From Chromatiaceae bacterium (GTDB lineage: Bacteria; Pseudomonadota; Gammaproteobacteria; Chromatiales; Chromatiaceae): 64,000 nt of DNA. The position numbers were made by a program, and so were the translations under genes. How positions within the stretch are numbered: the stretch's first letter is position 1; every line of letters begins with the position of its first letter. The notes under the pieces were generated by a model that was not told the DNA's origin, searched no databases, and saw nothing but the letters and a program-made list of their open reading frames with translations. The stretch covers positions 434,001 to 498,000 of the forward strand of contig CP037918.1 of NCBI GenBank assembly GCA_019356535.1. The letters are read 5' to 3'. Below are positions 29,381-38,419 of this stretch, in pieces.

Positions 29381-30425
29381 GGCGGGCGATGTCGGTCTCG
29401 GCAGGCAGCGGGCGGCCGTCGAGCAGCCAGTCGGCCATGCGCTCGGCATGCCAGGGAATGCTCAGGGCGCCGCGCGCGCCAAAGCCGTTGAATATGTGCA
29501 GCCGGGGCTCGCGTGGGTGGGTGCCCAGGAAGGACTGGCGGTCGGCGGTGGCCGGGCGCACCCCGGCGGCCTCTTCGACCACCGTCACCCTGGTGGGGTC
29601 TTCGAGCAGTCCGCGCAAGCCGTGGTCCAGTGCCTCGCGTTCTTCCTCGCTGACCGGGCCTTCGAGTCGTCGGTGGGCATGGGTGGCGCCGAAGCGGTAG
29701 CCGCCGTCGGCCAGCGGGATCAGCCAGTGTGCGCCGTTGACGATGTGCCGGCACAGACGGCGCGGTCCGTCCAGGCGCTGGATCACGCCGCGGTCGGGTT
29801 GCAGCGGCAGCCAGTCGAACCAGGGGTTGTCGCGCATCCGGTAGCCCTCGCAGCAGATCAGGTGGGCGGCGCGCTCGCCGTGCAGTTCCACCCCGTCGGG
29901 TGTGATGCGCAGCGTGCGCAGATCGACCGCGACCTGCCGCCAGGCGTCTTGTCCGTGCAGCCAGTCGCGCAGGCCATCGAGCAGGCGCGGCAGTTCCACG
30001 TAGCCGGTGTGCGATTGCAGAAAGCCGCCGTGCGGTGCGCGGATGCCGGGGTCAGCCTCGCCGGGCCCGAAGCGTGCGCCCAGCCAGTCGGCCACCGCCG
30101 GGTTGTCGCGCTGGCGATCGAAAAAACGCACCTGCTCGGGCGAGCGGAACAGGCGCTGCATGGGGATGGCGTGCACGAAAGCGGGCTGGTCCAGTTCGCG
30201 GGCGAGGGCGGCATAGGCGCTGCGCATGGCCGCCAGCCAGTCGGTGGTGCGCGGGTGGGCGTTGAAGCGCATGCCGGCCAGCGGGTTGATCAGACCGGCA
30301 GCCACCCGTGAGCTGGCGGTGCGGTGGCCGTCGTCGAGCACACGCACCTGTCGGCCACGGCGGGTCAGTGTCCAGGCCAGCAGGCTGCCGGCCAGTCCCT
30401 GCCCGATGATCAGGTAGTCAAGCAT
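29373..30425 (-). CDS. FAD-dependent oxidoreductase, DAO (D-amino-acid oxidase-like) family
   Basis: 350 residues. The N-terminal dinucleotide fold begins LDYLIIGQGLAGSLLAWTL with the GxGxxG motif, followed by RVAAGLINPLAGMRF. The C-terminal FAD contact is FNGFGARGALSIPW. The length and pattern resemble stand-alone DAO-type oxidases and the oxidase half of MnmC, but no MnmC methyltransferase half is attached. The substrate is probably an amine or amino acid; I cannot assign it. The start at 30425 overlaps the acyltransferase stop by eight bases, so it is in the same operon. The adjacent gene downstream is a methyltransferase, which is suggestive of MnmC-like pairing but not proof. Confidence 0.8.
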   Translation of the reverse strand: MLDYLIIGQGLAGSLLAWTLTRRGRQVRVLDDGHRTASSRVAAGLINPLAGMRFNAHPRTTDWLAAMRSAYAALARELDQPAFVHAIPMQRLFRSPEQVRFFDRQRDNPAVADWLGARFGPGEADPGIRAPHGGFLQSHTGYVELPRLLDGLRDWLHGQDAWRQVAVDLRTLRITPDGVELHGERAAHLICCEGYRMRDNPWFDWLPLQPDRGVIQRLDGPRRLCRHIVNGAHWLIPLADGGYRFGATHAHRRLEGPVSEEEREALDHGLRGLLEDPTRVTVVEEAAGVRPATADRQSFLGTHPREPRLHIFNGFGARGALSIPWHAERMADWLLDGRPLPAETDIARHA

Positions 30426-31158
30426 GTTCCTCCACCACGGTGACGATGGCCTGGTGTGCCCGCGTGGCCAGGGTCTTGCTGTCGGTATCGGCAGAGGCCA
30501 GCAGCGGCAGAAAGTGCACCTCGACGGTGCTGCCGGGACGTCCCAGCAGCCCCAGCAGATTGGCGAGCAGGGTCTGGTCGCCGGTGTAGGGCGCCAGCGG
30601 ATCGTGATGACCATCGACCCGGTAACGCAGGGCCACCGGGGCCACCGGCGCGCCAGCCTCGATGGCGGCGGCGAACAGGCGCGAGAAGAAGGGGGCTACC
30701 GAGCGGCCGTCGCTGGTGGTGGCCTCGGGAAACAAGGTGAGCATACCGCCGTGCCGCAGGAACTCGGCAATGGCCGCGCGGATCTGTGCCGCCTGGCCGC
30801 TGCCGCGGCGGATGAACAGGGTGCCCGCGTGCATCGCCAGCCAGCCGATCAGTGGCCAGCGGCGCACCTCGGCCTTGGACAGGAACACCGTGGGCAGCAG
30901 GCAACCGAGTACCGTGATGTCCAGCCAGGAGACGTGATTGGCCACCACCAGGGCCGGGGGGGCGGGCGGCTCGCCGTGGATCTCGGTGCGCAGGTTCAGG
31001 ATGCGCAGCAGCCGCCGGTGCCACCATCGGGCGATGCGCCAGTCGGCCTGCCGGTGGCCCCCGTCGTTGCGCCGGGAGGCGAGTGGTACCAGCAACACGC
31101 CTGCCAGCAGGTGCAGCACGATCAGGGTGGTGCGCCAGGGGATCCGCAGCAGGTACAT
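30418..31158 (-). CDS. Lysophospholipid acyltransferase, PlsC family
   Basis: 246 residues with one N-terminal membrane segment (LIVLHLLAGVLLVPLA). The acyltransferase blocks are the catalytic NHVSWLD (HxxxxD), KAEVRRWPLIGWLA, and FPEATTSDGRSVAPF in place of the more usual FPEGTRS. It would acylate lysophosphatidate or another lysolipid at the cytoplasmic face. It may be the housekeeping PlsC or a paralogue; the window cannot tell. Its ATG overlaps the TGA of the RNA methyltransferase gene upstream by one base. Confidence 0.88.
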   Translation of the reverse strand: MYLLRIPWRTTLIVLHLLAGVLLVPLASRRNDGGHRQADWRIARWWHRRLLRILNLRTEIHGEPPAPPALVVANHVSWLDITVLGCLLPTVFLSKAEVRRWPLIGWLAMHAGTLFIRRGSGQAAQIRAAIAEFLRHGGMLTLFPEATTSDGRSVAPFFSRLFAAAIEAGAPVAPVALRYRVDGHHDPLAPYTGDQTLLANLLGLLGRPGSTVEVHFLPLLASADTDSKTLATRAHQAIVTVVEEHA

Positions 31159-31733
31159 CAGTCTTTCCCGTGCTGACGGGTGTATTCGTACATCACGATC
31201 GCTGCGGCCACGCTGGCATTCAGGCTTTCCATCTGCCCGAACAGCGGGATGCGCAAGGTCTGCATGCCCGGGTAGTCACCCGGCTCGAAGCTGAGGCCGA
31301 ATTCCTCGTTGCCCACCACAAAGGCACTTTTTTCCGCCAGTGTGACCTGGCGCAGGTCGTGTTCTCCGTCGGCAGTCAGGGCGTAGATGGTGTAGCCGCG
31401 GTCGCGCAGGTCCGCCCAGGCGCTGTCGAAAGCCTCATGGAAGCGGGCGGGCACCTTGCGAAAGGCGCCCTTGGCGGGGGCGGTGTCGAACACCCCGATG
31501 TTCACCAGGTGTACCTCGGCGCCGCCAAAGGCCTGCACGCTGCGGAAGATCTTGGGTACGTTGAAGCCGGCCTTGAGATGATCGAGCACGAAGGCGAAGG
31601 TGTGTGGGCCGGGTTGTGCCAGCACGTTGCGCTGTCGCTCCTTGTGGTAGCGCTGCTCGATCTGCTTCTGTCGTGCCAGGCGAGCGGCGCGGCGTTGCGA
31701 GCGGGTAAGCGGGACTTCGGTGTCGTTGGTCAT
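31158..31733 (-). CDS. TrmH/SpoU family RNA methyltransferase
   Basis: 191 residues from MTNDTEVPLTRS. The SPOUT motifs are all present: motif 1 LKAGFNVPKIFRSVQAFGG, motif 2 AFVVGNEEFGLS and motif 3 IPLFGQMESLNASVAAAIVMYE, forming the trefoil-knot SAM site. It has a basic N-terminal helix rich in Arg and Gln. Family members 2'-O-methylate tRNA or rRNA; the target is not assigned. It is the first gene of the four-gene operon and is divergent from dxs over a 285-base gap. The longer open frame to 32015 covers the dxs promoter region and was not used. Confidence 0.85.
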   Translation of the reverse strand: MTNDTEVPLTRSQRRAARLARQKQIEQRYHKERQRNVLAQPGPHTFAFVLDHLKAGFNVPKIFRSVQAFGGAEVHLVNIGVFDTAPAKGAFRKVPARFHEAFDSAWADLRDRGYTIYALTADGEHDLRQVTLAEKSAFVVGNEEFGLSFEPGDYPGMQTLRIPLFGQMESLNASVAAAIVMYEYTRQHGKD

Positions 31734-31967
31734 GGGGCGAAAACCGTGAGCGGGAGGCAGGGATTGTAACCTCTGTCTTCCCGCCAGGGATCTTCCCCGC
31801 TCGCAGACTGCGGAGATGAACGAGACTGCCTTTTGGGAGGTGGGCCGTGTGCCTTCTGCGGAGTATCTTGCGGTGCGTGATCTGGAAAGCCCCCTGCCCT
31901 GAGTGCTTTCGTTTCCTTCCCGTCGGTACGCCGATACGCCAGATGCGACGCGCCGTCCGTTTCGGCG

Positions 31968-32020
31968 TAAAATAGCCCGCTTTCCTGCTTGTTGGGACCA
32001 TCGCATTTGGACCATCGCAT
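31968..32020 (+). promoter_or_regulatory. dxs upstream region: TAAAAT -10-like box and a 12-base tandem repeat
   Basis: TAAAAT at 31968-31973 could serve as a -10 box, though no good -35 lies 16-18 bases above it. GGACCATCGCAT is present twice, at 31995-32006 and 32009-32020, separated by TT. The second copy runs into the first bases of the dxs ATG (32019). A duplication this close to the start is unusual and may affect initiation, but the function is unknown. Confidence 0.4.
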
Positions 32021-33908
32021 GACCCAGGGCAACCGCGAAGTCATTGAGGCCCTACTGGCCGAGGTCGAGACCCCCGACCGCCTGCGCCGGCTGGGACCCG
32101 CGCGCCTGCCCGAAGTAGCCGATGCGGTGCGGCGCTTCCTCATCGACACCGTCTCGCGCACCGGTGGGCATCTGGCGGCCGGGTTGGGCGTGGTCGAGCT
32201 GAGCGTAGCCTTGCACTACGTATTCGACACCCCGCGTGACCGATTGGTCTGGGACGTGGGGCACCAGGCCTATCCGCACAAGATCCTCACCGGACGCTGG
32301 CGGCGCATGCACAGTCTGCGGCAGAAGGACGGATTGTCGGGCTTTCTCAAGCGCGACGAGTCCGAGTACGACGCCTTCGGCGCTGGGCATTCCAGTACCT
32401 CGGTTGGCGCGGCGCTGGGCATGGCGGTGGCGGCGCGCGCCCAAGGCATCGAGCGCGAGCACATCGCGGTGATCGGCGACGGCGCCCTGTCGGCCGGCAT
32501 GGCCTTCGAGGCGCTGAATCATGCCGGGTCCATCGACGCCGACCTGCTGGTGATTCTCAACGACAACGACATGTCCATCTCGCCGCCGGTGGGGGCGATC
32601 AGCAACTACCTGGCACGGGTGCTCTCCAGTCGTTTCTACAATCGCATGCGTGAGGGCAGCAAGCAGGTGCTCGACAAGGTGCCCGGCATGAAGGATCTGG
32701 CACATCGCTGGGAAGAACACATGAAGGGCATGTTCATGCCCGGCACCCTGTTCGAGGAACTGGGTTTCACCTACATCGGCCCCATCGACGGCCACGATCT
32801 GCCACTGCTGGTCTCCACCCTGGAGAATATGCGCGAGATGCACGGTCCGCGCTTCCTGCACGTGGTCACCCAGAAGGGCCGTGGCTTTGCTCCCGCCGAG
32901 GGAGATCCCTGCGTCTACCACGGTGTCACTCCCTTCAATCCCGAGACGGGCAAGATGGAGTCCAAGGCCGGGGGGCGCAGCTTCACCTCGGTGTTCTCCG
33001 ATTGGATCTGCGACCTGGCTGCGCAGGATGAGCGGGTGATGGCCATCACCCCGGCAATGTGCGAAGGTTCGGGGTTGGTGGATTTTTCCCAGCGTTTCCC
33101 CGAACGCTACCACGACGTGGGCATTGCCGAGCAGCACGCGGTGACCTTTGCCGCCGGCCTGGCCTGCGAGGGTATCAAGCCGGTGGTGGCCATCTATTCC
33201 ACCTTCCTGCAGCGTGCCTACGATCAGCTGGTGCACGACGTGGCGCTGCAGAACCTGGATGTCACCTTCGCCGTGGACCGCGCCGGTGAGGTGGGTGCTG
33301 ACGGCGCTACCCATGCGGGCATCTTCGACCTCAGCTTCGCGCGTTGTGTGCCCAACATGGCGGTGCTGGCCCCGGCCGACGAGGCCGAGTGTCGCGCTCT
33401 GTTGCAGACCGCCTGGGAGCACCCCGGCCCGGCGCTGGTGCGCTATCCGCGCGGGGCAGGCATCGGTGCCGAGCCGGCCGCCGACCTGGCCACGCTCCCC
33501 TGGGGCAAGGGTGAGCTGCGTCGGCGCGGGCAGGGGATCGCCATCCTCAACTTCGGAACCCTGATCGACCGTGCCCTGGCGCTGGGTGAGGCGCTCGATG
33601 CCACCGTGGCCAATATGCGCTTCGTCAAGCCATTGGACGAGGAGCTGGTGCGCGAACTGGCTCAGGGCCACCGTTTCCTGGTCACCCTCGAAGAAAACGT
33701 CGTTGCCGGCGGCGCCGGTTCAGGTGTTGGCGAATATCTTGCTGCCACCGGCATCGACATCCCCATTCTTCATTTCGGCCTGCCCGACCGCTGGATCGAG
33801 CAGGGCACGCAGGCCGAACAGCTCGCCGAGGCCGGGCTGACCGTCGAGCAGATGCTGGCGGAGGTGCGGCGGCATCTGCCGGCCGACATCAGCCTGGTCG
33901 CTGGCTGA
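32019..33908 (+). CDS. dxs: 1-deoxy-D-xylulose-5-phosphate synthase
   Basis: 629 residues, the normal Dxs length. It condenses pyruvate and glyceraldehyde 3-phosphate in the first step of the MEP isoprenoid pathway and also feeds thiamine and pyridoxal synthesis. The TPP-binding [18 protein letters not shown] to [12 protein letters not shown] module is clear, as are [15 protein letters not shown] at the N-terminus and the transketolase-like [14 protein letters not shown]. The ATG at 32019 starts [12 protein letters not shown]. An upstream in-frame start exists within the repeat region, but the chosen one agrees with family N-termini. A small lipoprotein gene starts 22 bases after the stop, so the two may be co-transcribed. 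Confidence 0.97.
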   Translation: MTQGNREVIEALLAEVETPDRLRRLGPARLPEVADAVRRFLIDTVSRTGGHLAAGLGVVELSVALHYVFDTPRDRLVWDVGHQAYPHKILTGRWRRMHSLRQKDGLSGFLKRDESEYDAFGAGHSSTSVGAALGMAVAARAQGIEREHIAVIGDGALSAGMAFEALNHAGSIDADLLVILNDNDMSISPPVGAISNYLARVLSSRFYNRMREGSKQVLDKVPGMKDLAHRWEEHMKGMFMPGTLFEELGFTYIGPIDGHDLPLLVSTLENMREMHGPRFLHVVTQKGRGFAPAEGDPCVYHGVTPFNPETGKMESKAGGRSFTSVFSDWICDLAAQDERVMAITPAMCEGSGLVDFSQRFPERYHDVGIAEQHAVTFAAGLACEGIKPVVAIYSTFLQRAYDQLVHDVALQNLDVTFAVDRAGEVGADGATHAGIFDLSFARCVPNMAVLAPADEAECRALLQTAWEHPGPALVRYPRGAGIGAEPAADLATLPWGKGELRRRGQGIAILNFGTLIDRALALGEALDATVANMRFVKPLDEELVRELAQGHRFLVTLEENVVAGGAGSGVGEYLAATGIDIPILHFGLPDRWIEQGTQAEQLAEAGLTVEQMLAEVRRHLPADISLVAG

Positions 33909-33930
33909 ACACCATGCGACGGATATTCTC

Positions 33931-34533
33931 ATGCGACACATCAAGAAAGCGATTTCCCTGTCGGTTGCCGGCAGCCTCGGGCTGACGGTACTGGCCAGTC
34001 TGAGCGGTTGCGAGCAGCCGCAGCCGCCGTCTCAGTCGACCGATGCGCTGCAGGATCAGAGCCGCAACTGGTTCCTGGTCATCGAACAGACCGGCAGCAA
34101 CCCCGATACCTACCGGGTGGTCGAGCAGCATCCGACTACCGGCCCGACGCGGGCGGTATTGCGCGATCTGAACGGCATCGAGCGCTTCCTCAGCCCGGAT
34201 GAGCTGAAGGCCATCGCCGAGCAGGAGGCGATGCGCGTTGAGCAGGGCACCTCGCGGCTGGCGCAGGAAGGCGCGCAGCTGTCTTCCGGCGGCCTGTCGC
34301 TGGGCGAGGTGCTGCTGGCCACCGCTGCCGGTTCGTTGCTCGGTGGCATGCTCGCCAACAGCCTGATGCGGAACCGCAACTTCCAGCAGAACACGCAGCA
34401 CTACAACAGCACCCGGCCCAGCCGTCCCCCGACCAGCCTGCGCACCGGCATGGCGAAGCAGCCGCGCTCCGGTTTCTTTGGGAGCCGCGGCAGCAGCGGC
34501 GCACGTCCCGGCGGCCTTTCCTTCGGTGGCTGA
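33931..34533 (+). CDS. Small lipoprotein with glycine-rich tail, YgiB-like position
   Basis: 200 residues. A lipoprotein signal (LGLTVLASLSGC, cysteine at about residue 27) is followed by a folded-looking part (NWFLVIEQTGSNPDTYRVVE). A glycine-zipper segment (GEVLLATAAGSLLGGMLANSL) comes next, then a low-complexity Ser/Arg/Gly tail (SGFFGSRGSSGARPGG). E. coli YgiB, which sits next to the glutathionylspermidine synthase-like YgiC, has a similar lipid anchor, hydrophobic middle and Gly/Ser-rich end. Here too the next gene is a YgiC-type ATP-grasp, one base after the stop. Sequence identity to YgiB is not evident by eye, so this is an analogy of layout and context. Confidence 0.65.
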   Translation: MRHIKKAISLSVAGSLGLTVLASLSGCEQPQPPSQSTDALQDQSRNWFLVIEQTGSNPDTYRVVEQHPTTGPTRAVLRDLNGIERFLSPDELKAIAEQEAMRVEQGTSRLAQEGAQLSSGGLSLGEVLLATAAGSLLGGMLANSLMRNRNFQQNTQHYNSTRPSRPPTSLRTGMAKQPRSGFFGSRGSSGARPGGLSFGG

Positions 34534-34534
34534 G

Positions 34535-35707
34535 ATGGTCCGTACCCGCAAGGTCGAGCCACTGCCGGTGACCGTGCTTGAGGACATCGGCATGCAATGG
34601 CATACCGACGCCGACGGCAGTGCCTACCTCGTGCCCGAGCTGGTGGAGGTCACGCAGGCCGAGGCCGAGGCCTATTACGAGGCCGCCAATGCGCTGTACG
34701 CGATGTTCGTCGAGGCCGGCCAGCACGTCATCGACCACGGCCGTTACGCCGAGCTGGGCATCGACGCCGCGCTGGTGCCGCTGATCGAGGAAAGCTGGGA
34801 GCGCGACGACTGGCACCTGTACGGTCGTTTCGACCTGGCCGGTGGGCTCGACGGCCGCCCGATCAAGCTGATCGAATTCAATGCCGATACGCCCACAGCC
34901 CTGTACGAAACGGCCATCGTGCAATGGGCGTTGTTGCGTGCCAACGGTCTGGACGAAGCGCAGCAGTTCAACAATCTGCACGAAATGCTGCAGGAGAGTT
35001 TCCGTTGCTGCGTGGTGGGTGAGGGTGGCGACTTCGCGGCCGACTATCGGCAGGAGAAGTTCCTGTTCTCCAGCATCGAGGGGCTGCCGGAAGACGAACG
35101 CACCGTGCGCTACCTGCAACAGGTGGCCCACGAGGCCGGCTTGTTCACCGACTTCTGTTTTCTGCACGAGACGGGCTTTCTCGAGGGGCAGGGGGTGTTC
35201 AATCGCGACGCCCAGCGCGCCGACTTCTGGTTCAAGCTGTTTCCCTGGGAAGACATCCCCGCGCAGGAACCGGAACTGGCGCCCATCCTGCAGAGCATCA
35301 GTCGGGTCGGCGCCACCCGATTCGTCAACCCCGCCTACACCTTGCTGTTTCAGAGCAAGGGCATGCTCGCCATCCTGTACGAGCTGTTTCCCGATTCCCC
35401 CTGGCTGCTCGAGACCCGCTTCCAACCGCTCGCCGGCAAGGCGCAGGTGGAAAAGCGCCTGTTTGGCCGCGAGGGCGAGAACACCCGCATCCTCGATGCC
35501 GAGGGCCGCGTGCTCGCCGAGACCGGCGGCGCCTATGGTCACCACCCCGCCGTCTGGCAAGAGTACGTTGAACTGCCGCAGGACGCTGCGGGTCAGCGCT
35601 ATCAGGCGGGCGTCTTCCATGCCTGCGAGGCCTGCGGTCTGGGCTTCCGCCGTGGCGGCGAGATCCTCGACAACCTCAGCAAGTTCGTGGGGCATGTAGT
35701 GGTTTGA
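34535..35707 (+). CDS. Glutathionylspermidine synthase-like ATP-grasp protein (YgiC/YjfC family)
   Basis: 390 residues with the C-terminal-type synthetase fold of bifunctional Gsp synthase, without the amidase. Features are FDLAGGLDGRPIKLIEFNADTPTALYET (metal-binding ELNAD-like site, seen as EFNADTP), the LFPWEDIPAQEPEL region, and late segments GREGENTRILDA and AGVFHACEACGLGFRRGGE. E. coli YgiC and YjfC have this shape but no proven Gsp synthesis. It likely ligates a peptide and an amine. It begins one base after the lipoprotein stop. The ATG at 34535 was chosen because the upstream extension overlaps that gene. Confidence 0.85.
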   Translation: MVRTRKVEPLPVTVLEDIGMQWHTDADGSAYLVPELVEVTQAEAEAYYEAANALYAMFVEAGQHVIDHGRYAELGIDAALVPLIEESWERDDWHLYGRFDLAGGLDGRPIKLIEFNADTPTALYETAIVQWALLRANGLDEAQQFNNLHEMLQESFRCCVVGEGGDFAADYRQEKFLFSSIEGLPEDERTVRYLQQVAHEAGLFTDFCFLHETGFLEGQGVFNRDAQRADFWFKLFPWEDIPAQEPELAPILQSISRVGATRFVNPAYTLLFQSKGMLAILYELFPDSPWLLETRFQPLAGKAQVEKRLFGREGENTRILDAEGRVLAETGGAYGHHPAVWQEYVELPQDAAGQRYQAGVFHACEACGLGFRRGGEILDNLSKFVGHVVV

Positions 35708-35712
35708 GGGGG

Positions 35713-35732
35713 CGGAAGCGCTTCTGCTTCCG
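35713..35732 (+). terminator. Hairpin after the YgiC-like gene
   Basis: CGGAAGC at 35713-35719 pairs perfectly with GCTTCCG at 35726-35732 over a six-base loop, beginning six bases after the stop. It lacks a U-tract, so it may be a weak or Rho-assisted end. The remaining 262 bases before the inositol operon show no gene and presumably hold its promoter. Confidence 0.4.
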
Positions 35733-35994
35733 TGGCGCATCAGTCACCCTCTGTGTGTCAACAATGGCCGAGCGATTTCCGGGGGGCGACGCGGGGAGCC
35801 TCCCGTGATTTCTGCATTTTCGAAAAGGTTTTTGGGCCCTTGAATCCGACCAGTCCGACCCCATCCTGACCGCGCCGTACCATACCCACGTCTTGTGCGG
35901 CATTTATCTCGTTTCATCTGTTTTCGATCGGGAGCGATGCGTCCTCGCGTCGTTCCGGGGGCGAGGCTCCCTTGTCTCGAGAGGTTGAATGCAT

Positions 35995-37155
35995 ATGAGC
36001 AAGATAAAGATCGCCATCGTGGGGATGGGCAACTGCGCCAGTTCGCTCATCCAGGGTATTTACTACTACCAGGATAAGGATCCGACCGAGGCCATCGGGC
36101 TGATGCATCCGGTGATCGGCGGCTATGGCCCCTCGGATATCGAGGTGGTAGCGGCCTGGGACATCGATGCCCGCAAGGTCGGCAAGGACGTGTCCGAAGC
36201 CATCTTCGAAAAGCCCAATTGCACCACCGTCTTCTGCCCTGACATCCCGGAGACGGGCGTGAAAGTGGAGATGGGGCGGGTGCTCGACGGTTTTTCTGAG
36301 CACATGCGCGACTACCCCGAAGAGCGCACCTTCGTGCTGGCCGATGCGCCCGAGCCTGATAAGGCGCAGGTGGTGCAGCGGCTCAAGGAGAGCGGCGCCG
36401 AGGTGCTCATGAACTACCTGCCGGTCGGCTCCGAGGAGGCGACCCGCTTCTATGCCGAGTGCGCGCTGGAGGCCGGGGTGGCCTTCGTCAACAATATCCC
36501 GGTGTTTATCGCCTCCGATCCCGAGTGGGCGGCGCGCTTCGAGCAAGCCGGCATCCCCATCATCGGTGACGACATCAAGGCGCAGGTGGGCGCGACCATC
36601 ACCCACCGTACGCTGACCGACCTGTTCGCCAAGCGCGGGGTGAAGCTGGAGCGCACCTACCAGCTCAACACCGGCGGCAACACCGACTTCCTCAATATGC
36701 TCAACCGCGCACGCCTGGCTTCCAAGAAGGAATCCAAGACCGAGGCGGTACAGGCGGTCACCGCCGAGCGCCTGCCCGAGGAAGACATCCACGTCGGTCC
36801 CAGTGACTACGTGCCCTGGCAGAAGGACAACAAGCTGTGCTTCATCCGCATGGAGGGCAAGCTGTTCGGAGACGTGCCCATGAACCTGGAGCTGCGTCTC
36901 TCGGTGGAGGACTCGCCCAACTCGGCGGGCGTGGCCATCGACGCCATCCGCTGCGCCAAGCTGGCGCGGTCGCGCGGACTGGCCGGGGTGATCCATGCGC
37001 CTTCGAGCTACTTCTGCAAGCACCCGCCGCGTCAGGTTACCGATGACGAGGCGTATCGCCTGATGGAGGCTTTCATCAACGACACCCAGGGCAAGCTGCA
37101 TGAAGTGCCTGATACTGGCCGCGGGGAAAGGGAGCCGGCTCAGGCGACGGGCTGA
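35995..37155 (+). CDS. ino1: Inositol-1-phosphate (myo-inositol-3-phosphate) synthase
   Basis: 386 residues starting [21 protein letters not shown], the NAD-binding Rossmann motif of bacterial and archaeal MIPS. Family segments are [52 protein letters not shown] and [13 protein letters not shown], followed by the substrate loop [12 protein letters not shown]. It converts glucose 6-phosphate to inositol 1-phosphate (the isomer commonly numbered 3-phosphate). It opens an operon with a nucleotidyltransferase/phosphotransferase fusion and an HD protein. The last 18 or so codons overlap the next gene in another frame. MIPS is uncommon in gammaproteobacteria and points to a dedicated inositol product here. 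Confidence 0.92.
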   Translation: MSKIKIAIVGMGNCASSLIQGIYYYQDKDPTEAIGLMHPVIGGYGPSDIEVVAAWDIDARKVGKDVSEAIFEKPNCTTVFCPDIPETGVKVEMGRVLDGFSEHMRDYPEERTFVLADAPEPDKAQVVQRLKESGAEVLMNYLPVGSEEATRFYAECALEAGVAFVNNIPVFIASDPEWAARFEQAGIPIIGDDIKAQVGATITHRTLTDLFAKRGVKLERTYQLNTGGNTDFLNMLNRARLASKKESKTEAVQAVTAERLPEEDIHVGPSDYVPWQKDNKLCFIRMEGKLFGDVPMNLELRLSVEDSPNSAGVAIDAIRCAKLARSRGLAGVIHAPSSYFCKHPPRQVTDDEAYRLMEAFINDTQGKLHEVPDTGRGEREPAQATG

Positions 37156-38419
37156 ATCCAAGCCCCTGCTTGCACTGGCCGGTGTGCCGCTGATCGAGCG
37201 GGCGATCCGTAGTGCGCGTGAGGCCGGCGCGGATCGTTTCGTGGTGGTCACCGGCCACCGGGCGCAGGCCGTGCAGGATTTCCTGCACGGCCTCTCCGCG
37301 CGCCTGTCGGTACCCATCGAGACGGTTCACAACCCCGATTGGGAGCACAGCGAGAACGGTCGTTCGGTGCTCGCCGCGCGAACCCGGCTCGACGACGGCG
37401 AATCCTTCCTGCTGCTGATGGCCGATCACCTGGTCGAGCCTGCGCTGATCGGTGATCTGCTGGCCGCCGGCGTGCCGCAGGGCGGCCTGGCGCTGGCGGT
37501 GGACGGTGATCTCGCCAACCCGCTGGTCGATCCCGACGATGTCACCCGAGTGCGTCGTGACGGTGAGCGCATCGTCGCCATCGGCAAGGGGCTCGCGACG
37601 TATGACGGCTTTGATACCGGGGTCTTTCTGTGCACCCCGGCGCTGTTCGACGCGCTGGAGCGGGCCGGCGAGGAAGGCGAGTCCAGCCTGTCGGCCGCGG
37701 TGCACCGGCTGGCCGCCGAGGGGCAGGCAAGGGCGGTCGAGGTGCGCGGGCGCTTCTGGTGTGACGTGGACGACGAGGCGGCGCTGGCCCGTGCCGAGCA
37801 GGCACTGTTCGATCGTCTGCGCGGCAAGACCGCTGACGGTCCAGTGGCACGCTGGTTCAACCGGCCGCTGTCGATCCGTCTGTCGCGTTGGCTGGTGCGC
37901 ACTGCGGTGACACCCAACCAGGTGTCGTTGTTTTCCTTCGCGCTGTCGCTGCTGGCCGCGGGGTTGTTCTTTCTGCCCGGGTGGGCGGCGCTGGCCGCCG
38001 CCGGGGTGCTGGCGCAGCTGGCCTCGATCCTCGACGGTTGCGACGGCGAGATCGCCCGGCTCAAGTTCCGGCAGAGCGACTACGGTGGCTGGCTGGACGC
38101 GGTGCTCGACCGCTATGCCGACGCCTTCCTGTTGTTCGGGCTCACCTGGCATGCCTGGCGAGAGACCGCCTGGGATGGGGCGCTCGTGGCCGGCTTCCTG
38201 GCCATCATCGGCTCCTTCCTGCTCAGCTACACCGCCGACAAGTACGACGGCCGCATGCGCGCGCGCGGCGGGGCGCGTTTTCGCCTGGGGCGCGACGTGC
38301 GGGTGTTCGTGATCCTGGTCGGCGCCCTGCTGGACCAGGCGCTGGCGGTACTGTGGCTGATTGCATTGGTGATGAACGCCGAGACGCTGCGGCGGCTGCT
38401 GGTGTGCCGTGATGCCTGA
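37100..38419 (+). CDS. Fused inositol-phosphate nucleotidyltransferase and CDP-alcohol phosphotransferase (IPCT/DIPPS-like)
   Basis: 439 residues. Residues 1-240 are a nucleotidyltransferase with the loop [11 protein letters not shown] (4-14) and MADH (107-110). Residues about 250-435 are a membrane CDP-alcohol phosphotransferase with a perfect signature: D312 G C D315 G, then A319 R320, G329, D333 and D337. Several membrane helices surround it. The same fusion is known in hyperthermophiles as CTP:inositol-1-phosphate cytidylyltransferase/di-myo-inositol-phosphate-phosphate synthase, which makes the solute di-myo-inositol phosphate. The MIPS gene directly upstream supplies inositol 1-phosphate, supporting that reading. 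An alternative is an inositol phospholipid route. The start cannot move, because the nucleotide-binding loop begins at residue 4, so the 56-base overlap with MIPS is real. Confidence 0.85.
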   Translation: MKCLILAAGKGSRLRRRAESKPLLALAGVPLIERAIRSAREAGADRFVVVTGHRAQAVQDFLHGLSARLSVPIETVHNPDWEHSENGRSVLAARTRLDDGESFLLLMADHLVEPALIGDLLAAGVPQGGLALAVDGDLANPLVDPDDVTRVRRDGERIVAIGKGLATYDGFDTGVFLCTPALFDALERAGEEGESSLSAAVHRLAAEGQARAVEVRGRFWCDVDDEAALARAEQALFDRLRGKTADGPVARWFNRPLSIRLSRWLVRTAVTPNQVSLFSFALSLLAAGLFFLPGWAALAAAGVLAQLASILDGCDGEIARLKFRQSDYGGWLDAVLDRYADAFLLFGLTWHAWRETAWDGALVAGFLAIIGSFLLSYTADKYDGRMRARGGARFRLGRDVRVFVILVGALLDQALAVLWLIALVMNAETLRRLLVCRDA

